The notes under the pieces were generated by a model, which was given only the letters and a program-made list of their open reading frames with translations, ran no database searches and had not been told where the DNA came from. The position numbers and the translations under genes were made by a program. Below are positions 1-8,911 of a stretch of 26,581 nucleotides of DNA, piece after piece; the first letter of the stretch is position 1, and the number at the start of each line of letters is the position of its first letter. Source of the stretch: Zygnema cylindricum (taxonomy: Eukaryota > Streptophyta > Zygnematophyceae > Zygnematales > Zygnemataceae); the NCBI GenBank assembly GCA_037447655.1, contig JBBHKE010000918.1, positions 278,907-305,487 of the forward strand, given 5' to 3'.

Positions 1-864
1 CATGGCTTTGATAAACTTAACTGTGATACTAAAATAAACAAAGTCCTACAAGTTTATACTTAGGTTCACTACTAAATGCACGGAGGCATACCAGCCGTAC
101 GTAATCTACCATCTATTTAAATTAATGTGAGCATACCCGAATAATTCAAGGTATGTCAGAATAAATAAATCTACATTATTAACTAATACACCAAAAGACA
201 AACCATTGTTGTTACAAATATTTACAAGTACACACAATCACACAAAATCGTATGCTGAGTCACTCAATGAAACTCCTCAAATTTCGTCAAGCAATCCGGG
301 ACGTCCAAAATGTACATCTTGTGATTTGACGCGATTTCGCGTCCCCACTCCATGAAAAATTACGACTGCCTTTGTTCGCCGTCCGTAGCTTTTATTCGGC
401 ACCCTCGATGTCACTCCACGTGGTCCCAAAGTCCACTTGACGAAACGACATCAAACCATCCAAATTTGTCCGTACCGCAATTACTTACTTCGCCATAAAT
501 ACTACCAAATTTAAAGTACACCTGTCAAATAAGATTCTTTGTACCGTCGCGTCCTTTTCTATAAATGCCACCGTCGCATTATGTTTCGTACGTGCGACGT
601 ACCATTTCAATCTCTTCAAATATCTTACGTCGGATCGCTCGCGATCCGCCGTCCATTTCGTCAACGCATTCCATAAATTACGTGCGTTGGTTCGCGTCAC
701 TCAAATTATTATTTCGTACGTCGAAATTCAATTAATTTCACTTCTCCCCCAACTCGAAAATCCATTCGTACAACCACATTAAATTCATTTAATAAATTAC
801 GCACGAAACGTCACGTGCTCACAAAGTGTGTCGTACGCACGAAACTAACATTTCAAAAACAACA
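1..864 (-). repeat. Left arm of long inverted repeat (partner 16176-17039)
   Basis: Read as reverse complement, this segment aligns base for base with 16176-17039. Paired positions sum to 17040 at both ends, so there is almost no net insertion or deletion. Two 60-base stretches compared by eye differ at about 10%, mostly by transitions and often at CpG sites. The match reaches the first base of the window, so the arm probably continues outside. The inner edge stops exactly where the CAGA-type array begins. A small hairpin, CGGATCGC at 631-638 with its complement at 641-648, is kept in both arms. A 71-codon open frame on the - strand (485-700) is broken in the other arm and is probably not a gene. 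The arm may be a long terminal inverted repeat of a DNA transposon, or one of two opposed copies of a dispersed repeat; transposon ends cannot be seen here. Confidence 0.9.
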
Positions 865-1360
865 TCAGACACGCAGACAAACACGCACACAGACGGGCAG
901 ACAGAAACACAGACTGACACACAGACAGATAGACATGCAGAAAAGCAGACAGACAGGCAGACAAACAGACAGACAAACACGCAGATAGACATGCAGACAA
1001 ACAGACAGATAAACAACAGACAGACAGACAGACTGATAGACAAAAGGAGAGTCAGACAGATTGACTGACAGATATACAGACAGACAAACAGACACACAGA
1101 CAGATAGACAGATAGATAGACAGAGTGACAGACAAATAGATAGACAGATAGACAGACAGACAGACAGAAAGACAGAAAGACTGACAGACATGACAGACAG
1201 ACACACAGACATACAGACACGCAAACATACATGAAGACAAACAGACAGACAGACAAACAGACAGACAGAGAGACAAACAGACAGATTGACAGACGGACAG
1301 ACACATAGACAAACGGACAGACAAACAGACAGACAGACAGAAAGGCAGACAAGCAAACAC
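865..1360 (-). repeat. Degenerate CAGA-type tetranucleotide array (array A)
   Basis: About 0.5 kb of imperfect CAGA repeats. On the other strand this is the same TCTG repeat as in the arrays further right, so its orientation is opposite to theirs. Frequent variants are AAGA/CAAA (C-to-T type changes on the TCTG strand), CGCA and GATA. It starts directly at the inner edge of the left inverted-repeat arm, mirroring the larger array that ends at the inner edge of the right arm. Open frames of 80 to 177 codons on both strands are products of the repeat. Confidence 0.97.
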
Positions 1361-2585
1361 AATGGGCGTCGGTTACTCAGATTTTGAAAAATAAAAAACG
1401 GTTGGTTTCGGGTATGAAATTTTTTGACTTTTGCGACCTCTGCCTCTTGTTCGTTGCATGGATATCGCGGGATCGCGAATAGGTATCGGCCGATGCGCTC
1501 AGTTTCGTTTCCATATGATAATTTCTGTATAAGGGTGGACTTCCATTAGGCGTCACAGTACATGTTCAGAAAATTTTACTGAAGGGCGTGCCTTCCATTA
1601 GGTCGCGTCTGTAAACATACGTGGCTCATTCTGGTTGGTAACACGTAGGTTAATATTCGATGCTTAAAATCTTGAAAGAATCTTCGAATGCAATGTCAGA
1701 ACGCAATATCTGTACGAGCGGAGGTAATATCAGTACCAGTGGGGAGGTAATTAATGAGTGATACAGAGGGCATTAAATGTACTACCCAAAATTTCAAAAC
1801 GCAATGACAAAAAGGCGGCGGCAAACTTTGATGGTGGGAGCGTGACGGGATAATTTCGGCGGATTTGCAGCCACCCTGGCGGAAGACACATGGCCCTTAC
1901 GACGTGTACGCACATACGCGCGCGCTCATCGTGGGTTTTTTTTCTTTTACACGCGGCCTATTTTTACACGTTCTGTATTCGAGAAGTGTCCTCACTGTGC
2001 ACGATCTTAGAAAACTAAAGGGTTGGTGATGTGGCGTCACGAATTAAAAAGTGTAATTGAATCCGACGGTCCTAATTTACGCCTACAACCTTGTACAATT
2101 TTCTGTAATGTTGTTTTCGTTGAAAAAAAAAATGTTCTATAAAGGTCATCTTTGACCAGCCATAACTTAATGCTCGGGTGAGCAAATTCAGTGATTCTTT
2201 TTGCAGCGGACTCAAGGGAGTCCAATCTACACAAGGGTGTAGTCGGTCAGAGTCTTTGCGTGCCAGGGTGGCACTTATTCAGTGGGAAAGTCAAATTGGG
2301 GAATATTGTCCAAAACACATATTGAAGCTTTGCATTCTGTGGTGGAACTGAGCACACAGAAGGTCTTCTATTCACAGGGGTGAAGGTGTATTGGGGTTCT
2401 AATTGTCAAGGGATCATTCATTTGGGTTTATATCAACTTGGAGTCGGCACTATCTAGATTAGCTTCTTTTGGATCTGCGAATTCTGTGGGCAATGGAGCC
2501 CATAGAATTTCAGTAAGAGAATGGCAGAGCAAAAACATATGTGAGAACTCGCCACTGTGGAGTAGTTTGGAGTGGATTAGATAAG
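1361..2585. other. Upstream region of the plastid-protein gene, no gene seen
   Basis: Unique sequence between array A and the first start codon of the spliced gene. No RNA gene or coding region could be recognised. Short - strand frames at 2037-2234 and 2428-2658 have no recognisable content. The last few hundred bases probably hold the promoter and 5' untranslated region of the gene starting at 2586. A very short upstream frame (ATG at 2521) runs to a stop at 2540. I could not choose a TATA box with confidence. Confidence 0.5.
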
Positions 2586-4791
2586 ATGGCCATTGCAAGG
2601 CAATTTTTTGGCCATGGTTTTGTTTCCTCTCCGGGTGTTCCCGCAGTACGCTTGACACGCGTCATTGGCTCCTCCAATATTGTTTTCTGCAGGTTTCCAT
2701 CATCGGGAATAGTACATGAGCGTTCAATCGTGTCTTCGGTGAGCGGTTATTCATTTGAGGATTCCCTTCAGATCGAGAGACGGAATCGTTCTTCTTCCTC
2801 CATATACTCTGCAAGTGTGTCGGCGGGACATTCAGAAGATGCTGGTGCTTCTTTCACTGGACCAGACAGTGAGCCAGAGACTCGACCAAGCATATCAACC
2901 TCCACAGAGTCTGTAAGTAAATTTTTTCTATTTTGGTTGTAGGATAGACCTGCAATTTTTTTCAATTTTCTTAGTTATTGAGGCCGAGGCTGAAAATCTA
3001 AAATCAACTCTCTGACATTGTGCACAAATGGATGTCCCATTGATTCCGGAAAAATTAGGGTTTCAATGTTCTTACATCGTCGGAAATTTCTGGCTGGGCA
3101 GAATGGCGCACGTGAAGAGGCAAAGAACTGGAGGAAAAATTGGCAAGTATGTGGCATCTTGCTGTCCCTTCATCCCTTTCATCGGTCTTTTGAAATTCTT
3201 TAAGATTTTGTGGTTGAAGGCGGCTTAAACGCTGCATCATCTGGAATGGGAGAGGATCATACGCTTTGTGGAATCAAGATTGTGGATTTCAGTCAGCGAA
3301 GGAATTGCAAAGGTAGAAAAAAATTCAAAATTCAAAATTCAACTTCTGCAATGTTGTAGGCTATCCTCCTATCATCATTCAGCGAGGTTTAGGTAGTGCT
3401 TTCCCTCCGACTCTAAATTGTAGTTCAAATGTGCGAAAATAATTGGCGACGCTATATGTGGTGTATTACAAGCGTATTATAGTGTGTATTACGCGTAGGG
3501 TACCACATATAGCGTTTCCAATTGTTTTCGCATATTTGAACTATGCTCAAAATCTGTGCCAACTTTGCAGCTTCGGTGCTCGGGTGGCTTTTTGTCGCTT
3601 ACCCGTCTTGGCAGCGCGGCTTGTTCGTCTTATGTTGTTTTTTCGGGCCAGTGCTGGCCGAATCATTATTCTAAAATGTTATCTTTTGGTTGTGTTTCAA
3701 TTTAATTTTTGAATGGTTTGTGTCATATGAGACATGTTCCACATATACTTCTCTAAATTAGTTTTTTATCATTTTGTTACGTTGCAGACGAGCGCAAGTG
3801 AGCTTCGTCAAAAAGTGGCTAAATTAGGTCTTTCAGCAGTTCTTGCATATGGTCTATTTGATGGTGTTACCTACACAACATTTTTTGTACTTGCGTTCCT
3901 TGGATACGAAACAAGCACAGGAAAAAACCCTGCTGCAAACATCAAGTCTCTCTTGGGGGTGAGTTTCAAAATCATTATTCCAGTTGTAACTTACCTTGCG
4001 TGTTTTGAATATGACTCTGGCTTTTTTGGAGCTGATGTATCGTTGACACTGAAATCAAGGTGCACCGATAATGCTTGGTCAACAGGAAATTGGACATAAA
4101 TTTTGACGAGAAGTAATGAAGGGTATTAAAATCGAGCTTGGCTGGAAATTGAGTTTTAGGATAGAAGAGTCCAGTTGTGTTGATGTGCCTAGAAACGAAA
4201 TACGATGTTGCATAACTGTTTTGCATTTCGACTGGAAGCAAAAAAATAACTGAGAAGGCTGCGAATGTTTTCGCAGACCACTGTGGCATGTCTTTTGTCA
4301 TAATGTTATATGATTATGTGGTGGCAAGACTTAATATGCTTCCTACTTAGTCTTGTTAGGCTTTCTCTGGAGGTCATTTTGTTTGGAGCTCAATCATTGA
4401 CATCAATGTTTTCATTCGAAGTTCAAATGTGCGAAAACTATTGGAAACGTTATATGTGGTTACCCCATACTATTCGTGTATTATATGGTAATAATACGCG
4501 TATAGTATGTGATTACTACATATAGCGTTTCCTATTGTTTTCGCACATTTGAGCTATGGTTTGGCTTTGCAGATTGTTATTGCCATGTGGGCCGGTAACA
4601 ATGTGACGCGACCATTTCGAGTGGCTGGGGCTGCTGCGCTCGCACCTTTTATTGACAGAGGACTGCGGAAACTGAAGGCGGCATTGAAACTGCCCAACAT
4701 AACAGTGGCTTTTATATTAGTCGTATCCACATTTGCATCGCTGTGCTTTGCAATTGTTGGTCTTCTTATCCTCTCCAGACTAGGTAAATGA
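2586..4791 (+). CDS. Spliced gene: predicted plastid-targeted two-helix membrane protein, conserved plant family
   Basis: Three exons are inferred: 2586-2912, 3788-3958 and 4573-4791. Both introns are phase 0, with donors GTAAGT and GTGAGT and acceptors TTGCAG. The product is 238 residues. Residues 1-110 are rich in Ser, Thr and Arg with few acidic residues near the start, as in chloroplast transit peptides. Residues 114-238 form the conserved part: ELRQKVAKLGLSAVLAYGLF opens it, a first hydrophobic helix lies near 124-148, a conserved patch (MWAGNNVTRPFRVAGAAALA, then a PFIDRGL-like stretch) spans about 171-197, and a second helix lies near 211-234. This resembles the plant plastid proteins related to DUF1279/FAM210; that match is from memory and is tentative. 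The biochemical role is unknown. The start codon has a good context (AAGATGGCC). Each intron carries one copy of the short foldback element. A possible extra intron overlapping the stop codon is described separately. Confidence 0.85.
3421..3543. mobile_element. Foldback MITE copy 1, in intron 1
   Basis: A 123-bp palindromic element. The left arm (about 3421-3462) starts TAGTTCAAATGTGCGAAAA. The right arm (about 3502-3543) is its near-perfect reverse complement and ends TTTGAACTA. Both ends carry TA, consistent with a TA target-site duplication around GTTCAAA termini. Two relatives lie at 4421-4554 and 7562-7660. It has no coding capacity. The sequence shows a non-autonomous element; a Tc1/mariner-type mobiliser is only an inference from the TA. 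Confidence 0.88.
4421..4554. mobile_element. Foldback MITE copy 2, in intron 2 next to the acceptor
   Basis: Same family as copy 1. The left arm is GTTCAAATGTGCGAAAAC followed by TATTGGAAACG and TATATGTGGT. The right arm holds the complement (ACATATAGCG, then TTTCCTATTG, then TTTTCGCACATTTGAGC). The centre is longer and differs from copy 1 but keeps a TAATACGCG-like stretch. The TA at the left end has been lost, the right TA remains. The element ends about 18 bases before exon 3, so the branch point of intron 2 may lie inside it. Confidence 0.87.
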
Positions 4792-4860
4792 TAGGCCAGA
4801 GCTAGTCACCATTTTGACATTGCTTTTTATTTGAAGTTTGTTCGACTTTGTCTTTCTCAG
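4784..4860 (+). other. Possible alternative intron across the stop codon
   Basis: The last codons read CTA GGT AAA TGA. A possible donor, G then GTAAAT, lies at 4784, and a good acceptor with a pyrimidine-rich tract (TTTGTCTTTCTCAG) ends at 4860. Splicing here would replace the final Lys and stop with about 57 new residues up to a stop just before 5031, including a strongly hydrophobic stretch. The unspliced ending (Leu-Ser-Arg-Leu-Gly-Lys) looks like a natural family C-terminus, so this is an alternative only. Confidence 0.3.
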
Positions 4861-6561
4861 GCGGCGTTATCGGTTTTCCGAATGTTAAGCCTGCAGTATA
4901 CTGTTTCATGCAAGTTAGATCTTTCATAGTTATTGTCTTTACTACTTTCTTTTTTTATTTCTTGTTTCTGGATATGTTATGCCTTTGGGCCATGGTGCGC
5001 CCCTTTTGTAACTTTAACTCATTCAGTTAACCAACTGCTGTTTGGTCCAAATTCTGTCATGGATGATGTTATTTTATTCTCTGCGTCACACTTGGAACCC
5101 TGATTTTTTCAATATTTTCAACCTTTTCTTGCACTGGAGCAGCTAGCTGGCATAATATAGTTGGAGAGCATCTCAGACATTCGGTCATCAGAATAAGACA
5201 AACGCACTGCCTTATGGCACATGCCAGTTTTTATGTAAGACCAGTCTTTATGGGCGATCCTCTTTCCCTGAGTTGCTGTTATATAGATATTGGCCAGAGA
5301 ATGCACAGTCACAAAAATTCCGACGGGCATCTTTTGCATATAGCTAGCTAGACAATCCAAGAGAATCATACTTCACAAATATTCTCAGCTGTAAGCAATT
5401 TGAAAAATATTAGTACTGATAAAATTTACGCACAAGGGAATTTTTTGCACATATTGAAAGGTTTCTAAATTCCAAAAATGTTGAAAATTTGTTATCTTTA
5501 AATGACTCTATTATTCCAGGCTTTTGAATATCACAGCATTTGAATACTTTTATTAGTCCTATCTTTTAAAGAATAAATGATAGTGGATTTTTGATTAACT
5601 GTTCCAAGTAAAACTCTTTTTTTTCGCAGACATCAAAGTATCACTACATTTTTACATGTATACTCAAGACAGCCGAACATATCAAGCCAAAAAAAAAGAA
5701 CTCATAGAACCACGTTGTTTAGTTTGGACATACATGCAAAGTGCTTCATATATATAACAATATCCCATTACCAGCAAAGGTTATATGTACAAAGAAAAAA
5801 CCAGAAAAGTACAAAGGACAAGTAGAGAACAGACCAAATGAAAGCTTCCATAAATACCTTTGTTGAGACATACCGCATAACACATTTATTTTCACAGACA
5901 ATGCCCTAACGAATTCATGTGTGGTAAGAACAGTCACAGAACAGGAAAATTACAGCAAAACCACTCCAAAGGCGAAAAAACAACCAGGTAAAACAAATGT
6001 ATTCCAAAAAGAACTGAACGACATCTAGCACAATAACGACATCCTAGCATAATGTATTAAAAAAACGGAAAAGCCAAAAAACACAGGCAAAACAGAAAAC
6101 ATCAAAAAAAAAATCAGAAAGCAGAAAGACTCCACCATTCCCCAAGACACTTATACTTTTAAGATGCCATGACAAAAGAAAAGCATATTTCACATTTTCA
6201 GTACAATATTTCTAAAAGGGAAATGTATTATCAAACAAAATTGTACATGCAACGGTGAAGTGTCTATTTCCACTATTTCTACATCTGAAACTCAAATGTA
6301 CACTCCCCCCTCTAATTACAAGTCTTGTCTCTAATTACAAAGTGTATCACGCTCAAAAAACACCCAAGACCACAGAAAAGACGCAAACTGTCCGTACCAC
6401 GATATCTCTTCGTGGCAATACACAAAACAAAACAAAAACCCTATTAAAACACCCTCAACTACAACACTTAACTTCTGGCTATTCTTAAGACTACTCAACT
6501 TTTCAGCGGCAGCCACAATCTGCAGCTTTTCAACTCCAAAATTCCAGATTACAAATTGCCT
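4792..6561. other. Intergenic region between convergent genes, no gene seen
   Basis: AT-rich sequence between the stop of the plastid-protein gene and the stop of the heat-shock gene. It should contain the 3' ends of both transcripts. An AATAAA motif lies at 5572-5577 on the + strand, rather far from the stop at 4791. An 83-codon - strand frame at 5118-5369 has ordinary amino-acid composition but nothing I recognise and no context. Positions 5640-6560 are A-rich on the + strand. No RNA gene was recognised. Confidence 0.5.
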
Positions 6562-7042
6562 TTATCCTTCCTTTACTTGCACAGTGATCGGTGCCGGCTT
6601 CTCTTCCTCCTTCGGCTTAACCTTTGGAACAGTCACAGTGAGAACTCCATGCTGAGCAGTCGCCTCCACCTTACTGGTATCCCCATTCTGTGGAAGACGG
6701 AAGCGACGCAGAAACTTCCCCGTGCTACGTTCCACACGATGATAAGTATCGGTATCTTGTTTCTCCTCACGAGTACGTTCTCCACTTATGTTTAAAACAT
6801 TACCATCTTCAATCTGAACTTTCACTTCGTCGCGCTTCAATCCTGGCAAATCTGCCAGAAACTTGTACTCTGTTGGAGTTGACGTCAGTATTGGCGACCG
6901 CTTGTGTGTCCCGGACAAAACTGCGAACGGGACCGTGCTCGAAAAGAGTACTGAACTCATCGGGCCACCTGGTGAGAGAGAGAGGACTGCTGCCCAAAAA
7001 GCTACCAAAGAAAGGATCGCTTCCGAAAGGAGTGAGAGCCAT
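6562..7042 (-). pseudogene. Class I cytosolic small heat-shock protein (HSP20), frameshifted
   Basis: Small heat-shock proteins are ATP-independent chaperones that hold unfolding proteins as large oligomers. The N-terminal part starts at ATG 7042 (context ACCATGGCT) with MALTPFGSDPFFGSFLG, and runs through DEFSTLFEHGP, FVRDTQAVANTDV and on to base 6881. The alpha-crystallin domain is in another frame, from base 6879 to the stop at 6562-6564. It has TPTEYKFLADLPGLKRDEVK, then ISGERTREEK, YHRVERSTGKFLRRFRLP, and GVLTVTVPK, and ends KEG. These are hallmarks of plant class I members. At the join a single A (6880) sits between the two frames, where class I proteins normally have a short Asp-Trp-Lys-Glu-like linker. 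A loss of about 11 bases would explain both the missing residues and the frame change. No intron fits. Reading from 7042 alone, translation ends at 6809. An in-frame ATG at 6960 would give 132 residues with a complete crystallin domain but an unrelated start. An assembly error remains possible. Confidence 0.85.
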
Positions 7043-7181
7043 GGTTATGGTTTCTTGCAAGACTTAGGAGTGCCAACAAGATGAATTAATGCTGAATATA
7101 TGATGACTGTAAGTAGTGAGTAGAAGAGCAAATGTAAAAACTCGCTTAACATCTGAAGAAAAAAATCCGTGCAAGCGTGAG

Positions 7182-7189
7182 TATTTATA
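7182..7189 (-). promoter_or_regulatory. TATA box of the heat-shock gene
   Basis: TATAAATA on the - strand, flanked by AC and CTC, matches the plant consensus. It lies about 140 bases upstream of the ATG at 7042, predicting transcription start near 7155-7160 and a 5' leader of roughly 115 bases. Confidence 0.75.
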
Positions 7190-7304
7190 GTATGTTTCAT
7201 TGCAGGGATTGCAGAATAATGTTGGAAAGCTACAGGATTTTCCAGTAGCATCCGGAGAGTCCAGCGGTGCAAGCAATGCCTCGCGCATGGCGCCACAGCC
7301 GATT

Positions 7305-7326
7305 TTCCGGAGACTTCTCCGCCAAT
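7305..7326 (-). promoter_or_regulatory. Heat-shock element with adjacent CCAAT box
   Basis: On the + strand 7305-7317 reads TTCCGGAGACTTC, three alternating 5-bp heat-shock-factor units (TTC, GAG, TTC) with a single mismatch in the middle one. CCAAT lies at 7322-7326. The site is about 120 bases upstream of the TATA box, a usual place for heat-shock-factor binding in plant small heat-shock genes. Confidence 0.65.
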
Positions 7327-7403
7327 GAGAAGTACGCAACTTTATTTCGGACAAATCGTATTGGATGAATTGTCCAAAAAGACAAAACTATCAGACTTTG
7401 GCA

Positions 7404-7411
7404 GAATGTTC
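7404..7411. promoter_or_regulatory. Distal heat-shock-factor core site 1
   Basis: GAATGTTC fits the palindromic core GAAnnTTC exactly. It lies about 215 bases upstream of the TATA box of the heat-shock gene. Confidence 0.45.
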
Positions 7412-7451
7412 CATGCATGACAAATGCGAAAGTCATGTTTGTCACACTCTG

Positions 7452-7459
7452 GAAGGTTC
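7452..7459. promoter_or_regulatory. Distal heat-shock-factor core site 2
   Basis: GAAGGTTC fits GAAnnTTC exactly, and another GAA follows at about 7465. Two perfect cores within 60 bases, plus the three-unit site at 7305, support a heat-inducible promoter. Confidence 0.4.
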
Positions 7460-7561
7460 TACGTGAAATTCGGCGACGCACATGGCTGACGGAATACTAT
7501 ATGATTAGATCTGCTGACTCTAGCAGTCTACAGGGTCTAGACTCGTCTAGAGTCTAAACCA

Positions 7562-7660
7562 TAGTTCAAACGTGCGAAAACAGCCGGAAACGTCTAAAAT
7601 ACGGTAAATTTCAGATCAGCCGCATATAGCGTTTCCAACTTTTTTCGCACGCTTGAATTA
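7562..7660. mobile_element. Foldback MITE copy 3, upstream of the heat-shock promoter
   Basis: A 99-bp relative of the two intronic elements. The left arm is TAGTTCAAACGTGCGAAAAC, then GGAAACG. The right arm is GCATATAGCG, then TTTCCAAC, then TTTTTCGCACGCTTGAATTA. TA flanks both sides. It is the shortest and most diverged copy and lacks most of the centre. It sits inside a cluster of TCTAG motifs (about 7517-7557 and 7664-7680), about 100 bases beyond the distal heat-shock sites. Confidence 0.82.
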
Positions 7661-7992
7661 TGTTCTAGACAATCTAGACTCTCGACCTCACGATGGACGG
7701 TTATGACATAATCGCGCATTATGAAATAAGTACACTGCCCTCGCTATTAGTGTGACACATTTTCCGGGCAATCAACGTACTTTAATTTGTACAACAACAC
7801 TGTTCCAAACTCAAATCATGACATCACGATCAAAAAGTTAAGGCCGGTACCTTCGGATTGCTTTCATAATGAAATCCAACGGTTGACCATCGAGTTAAAC
7901 ACCTTCAACAGCCCCGAATATGCCGCTGTTCGCCGTCGTAGAGGAAATATATACGACCGCTTAACATGACGTTTTTTACGATGGCAAATCAC
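7661..7992. other. Spacer without recognisable gene
   Basis: A 60-codon + strand frame at 7787-7969 (translation starts MYNNTVPNSNHDIT and contains YAAVRRRRGNIYDRL) has a plausible composition. I do not recognise it and nothing nearby supports it. It could be the remains of a coding segment. Confidence 0.35.
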
Positions 7993-7995
7993 TAA

Positions 7996-8908
7996 GGGTA
8001 CTTTCGCATGTAACCGAAACTTTAGTATTGTAACTTTGATTATAGCGAAAATTTTCCGTACTACTTTCAGAGCATTCGTATGTAAAGAAATGAAATCGTT
8101 ACTTTAGATTGTGATGGATGTAGACGTGGGTGTATTTTGTCACGGTTGTGGACGACTACAAAACTCGCGACAATTGATGACATTTACAAAGTAGCGACGG
8201 TTGTAGACGTCTAGCTACTTGTGACATTGTAGAGGTTTAGGGTTTGTGACATTTTGATGTCACGCTCAAATTATGACAGCGTCGACGTCACAAATTCTAA
8301 AACTTTTCGCCATGGTTTCCCAATTTTATTTTTTAGTCTTTTCTCACTCTACTTGCCATCAAAATACGCCCTAAGATGATTTTAGAGATCTTTCATTTGA
8401 TACCGTTTATGACATTTTTCATTGCAAGAATTGTGAGATAGACGAGGTGGTGGGAGAGGGAGAGAGAGAGAGGCGCTTTCACAAACTTCACATTTGCAAA
8501 ATGGCGTCCATTGGTCAAGACCCCCTCCACGGCCCCTGTACAGAAAAAACCGCACGGTAAAAAGTCACGCACGGGTTGGAAACGTACAGTGGGTTTTTTT
8601 TGGTACTACGCGCACAATTGTCAAAAACCTCGCTCACCTCATGGAACATTATTTAAAATAACCTCACGAGGTGACTTTCTATGAAGTTTAAAGATGAGCC
8701 AGAAGGACGAGAAAGTGGGTCGAAACGCGCCAGATGACAAATTGCATCGCAAAAGACAACAAACTCCAATGCATATAAAGTTTCAAGGTGACGCAACTTG
8801 TACACTAGTAATTTCAATTTTGTGCTACGACTGCAGATTTTCATGTTTTTTTCTAAGTTATGGAGGGAAAAAAAAATAACTTTAACTTTAACACATGCGA
8901 AAGTACCC
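7996..8908. mobile_element. Harbinger/Tourist-like non-autonomous element, 913 bp
   Basis: The element starts GGGTACTTTCGCATGT (7996-8011) and ends with the exact reverse complement ACATGCGAAAGTACCC (8893-8908). TAA stands directly outside both ends (7993-7995 and 8909-8911), giving a 3-bp target-site duplication of the kind used by the PIF/Harbinger superfamily, whose ends often begin GGG. AAAGTT-like motifs recur just inside both ends. The interior has a GA tract near 8451-8472 and no transposase-like reading frame, so it must have depended on enzymes supplied elsewhere. The small frames at 8653-8844 and 8694-8879 overlap on opposite strands and are unlikely to be genes. Confidence 0.85.
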
Positions 8909-8911
8909 TAA

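Noticed and set aside
485-700. 71-codon frame in the left inverted-repeat arm as a conserved transposon protein
   Set aside because: The same region in the right arm is interrupted by a stop after about 40 codons, and no known domain is visible.
826-1362. Frames of 80 to 177 codons on both strands (Gln-Thr-Asp-Arg and Val-Cys-Leu-Ser repeats)
   Set aside because: Products of the CAGA/TCTG array, open on both strands.
5118-5369. 83-codon - strand frame between the two genes
   Set aside because: Ordinary composition but no recognisable motif, no start context and no splice signals. Probably chance or untranslated sequence.
6870-6890. An intron rather than a frameshift in the heat-shock gene
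   Set aside because: The two frames meet with only one unassigned base, so no intron can fit.
6690-7067. Forward-strand frames of up to 125 codons over the heat-shock gene
   Set aside because: Antisense shadows of a clearly recognisable crystallin-domain gene.
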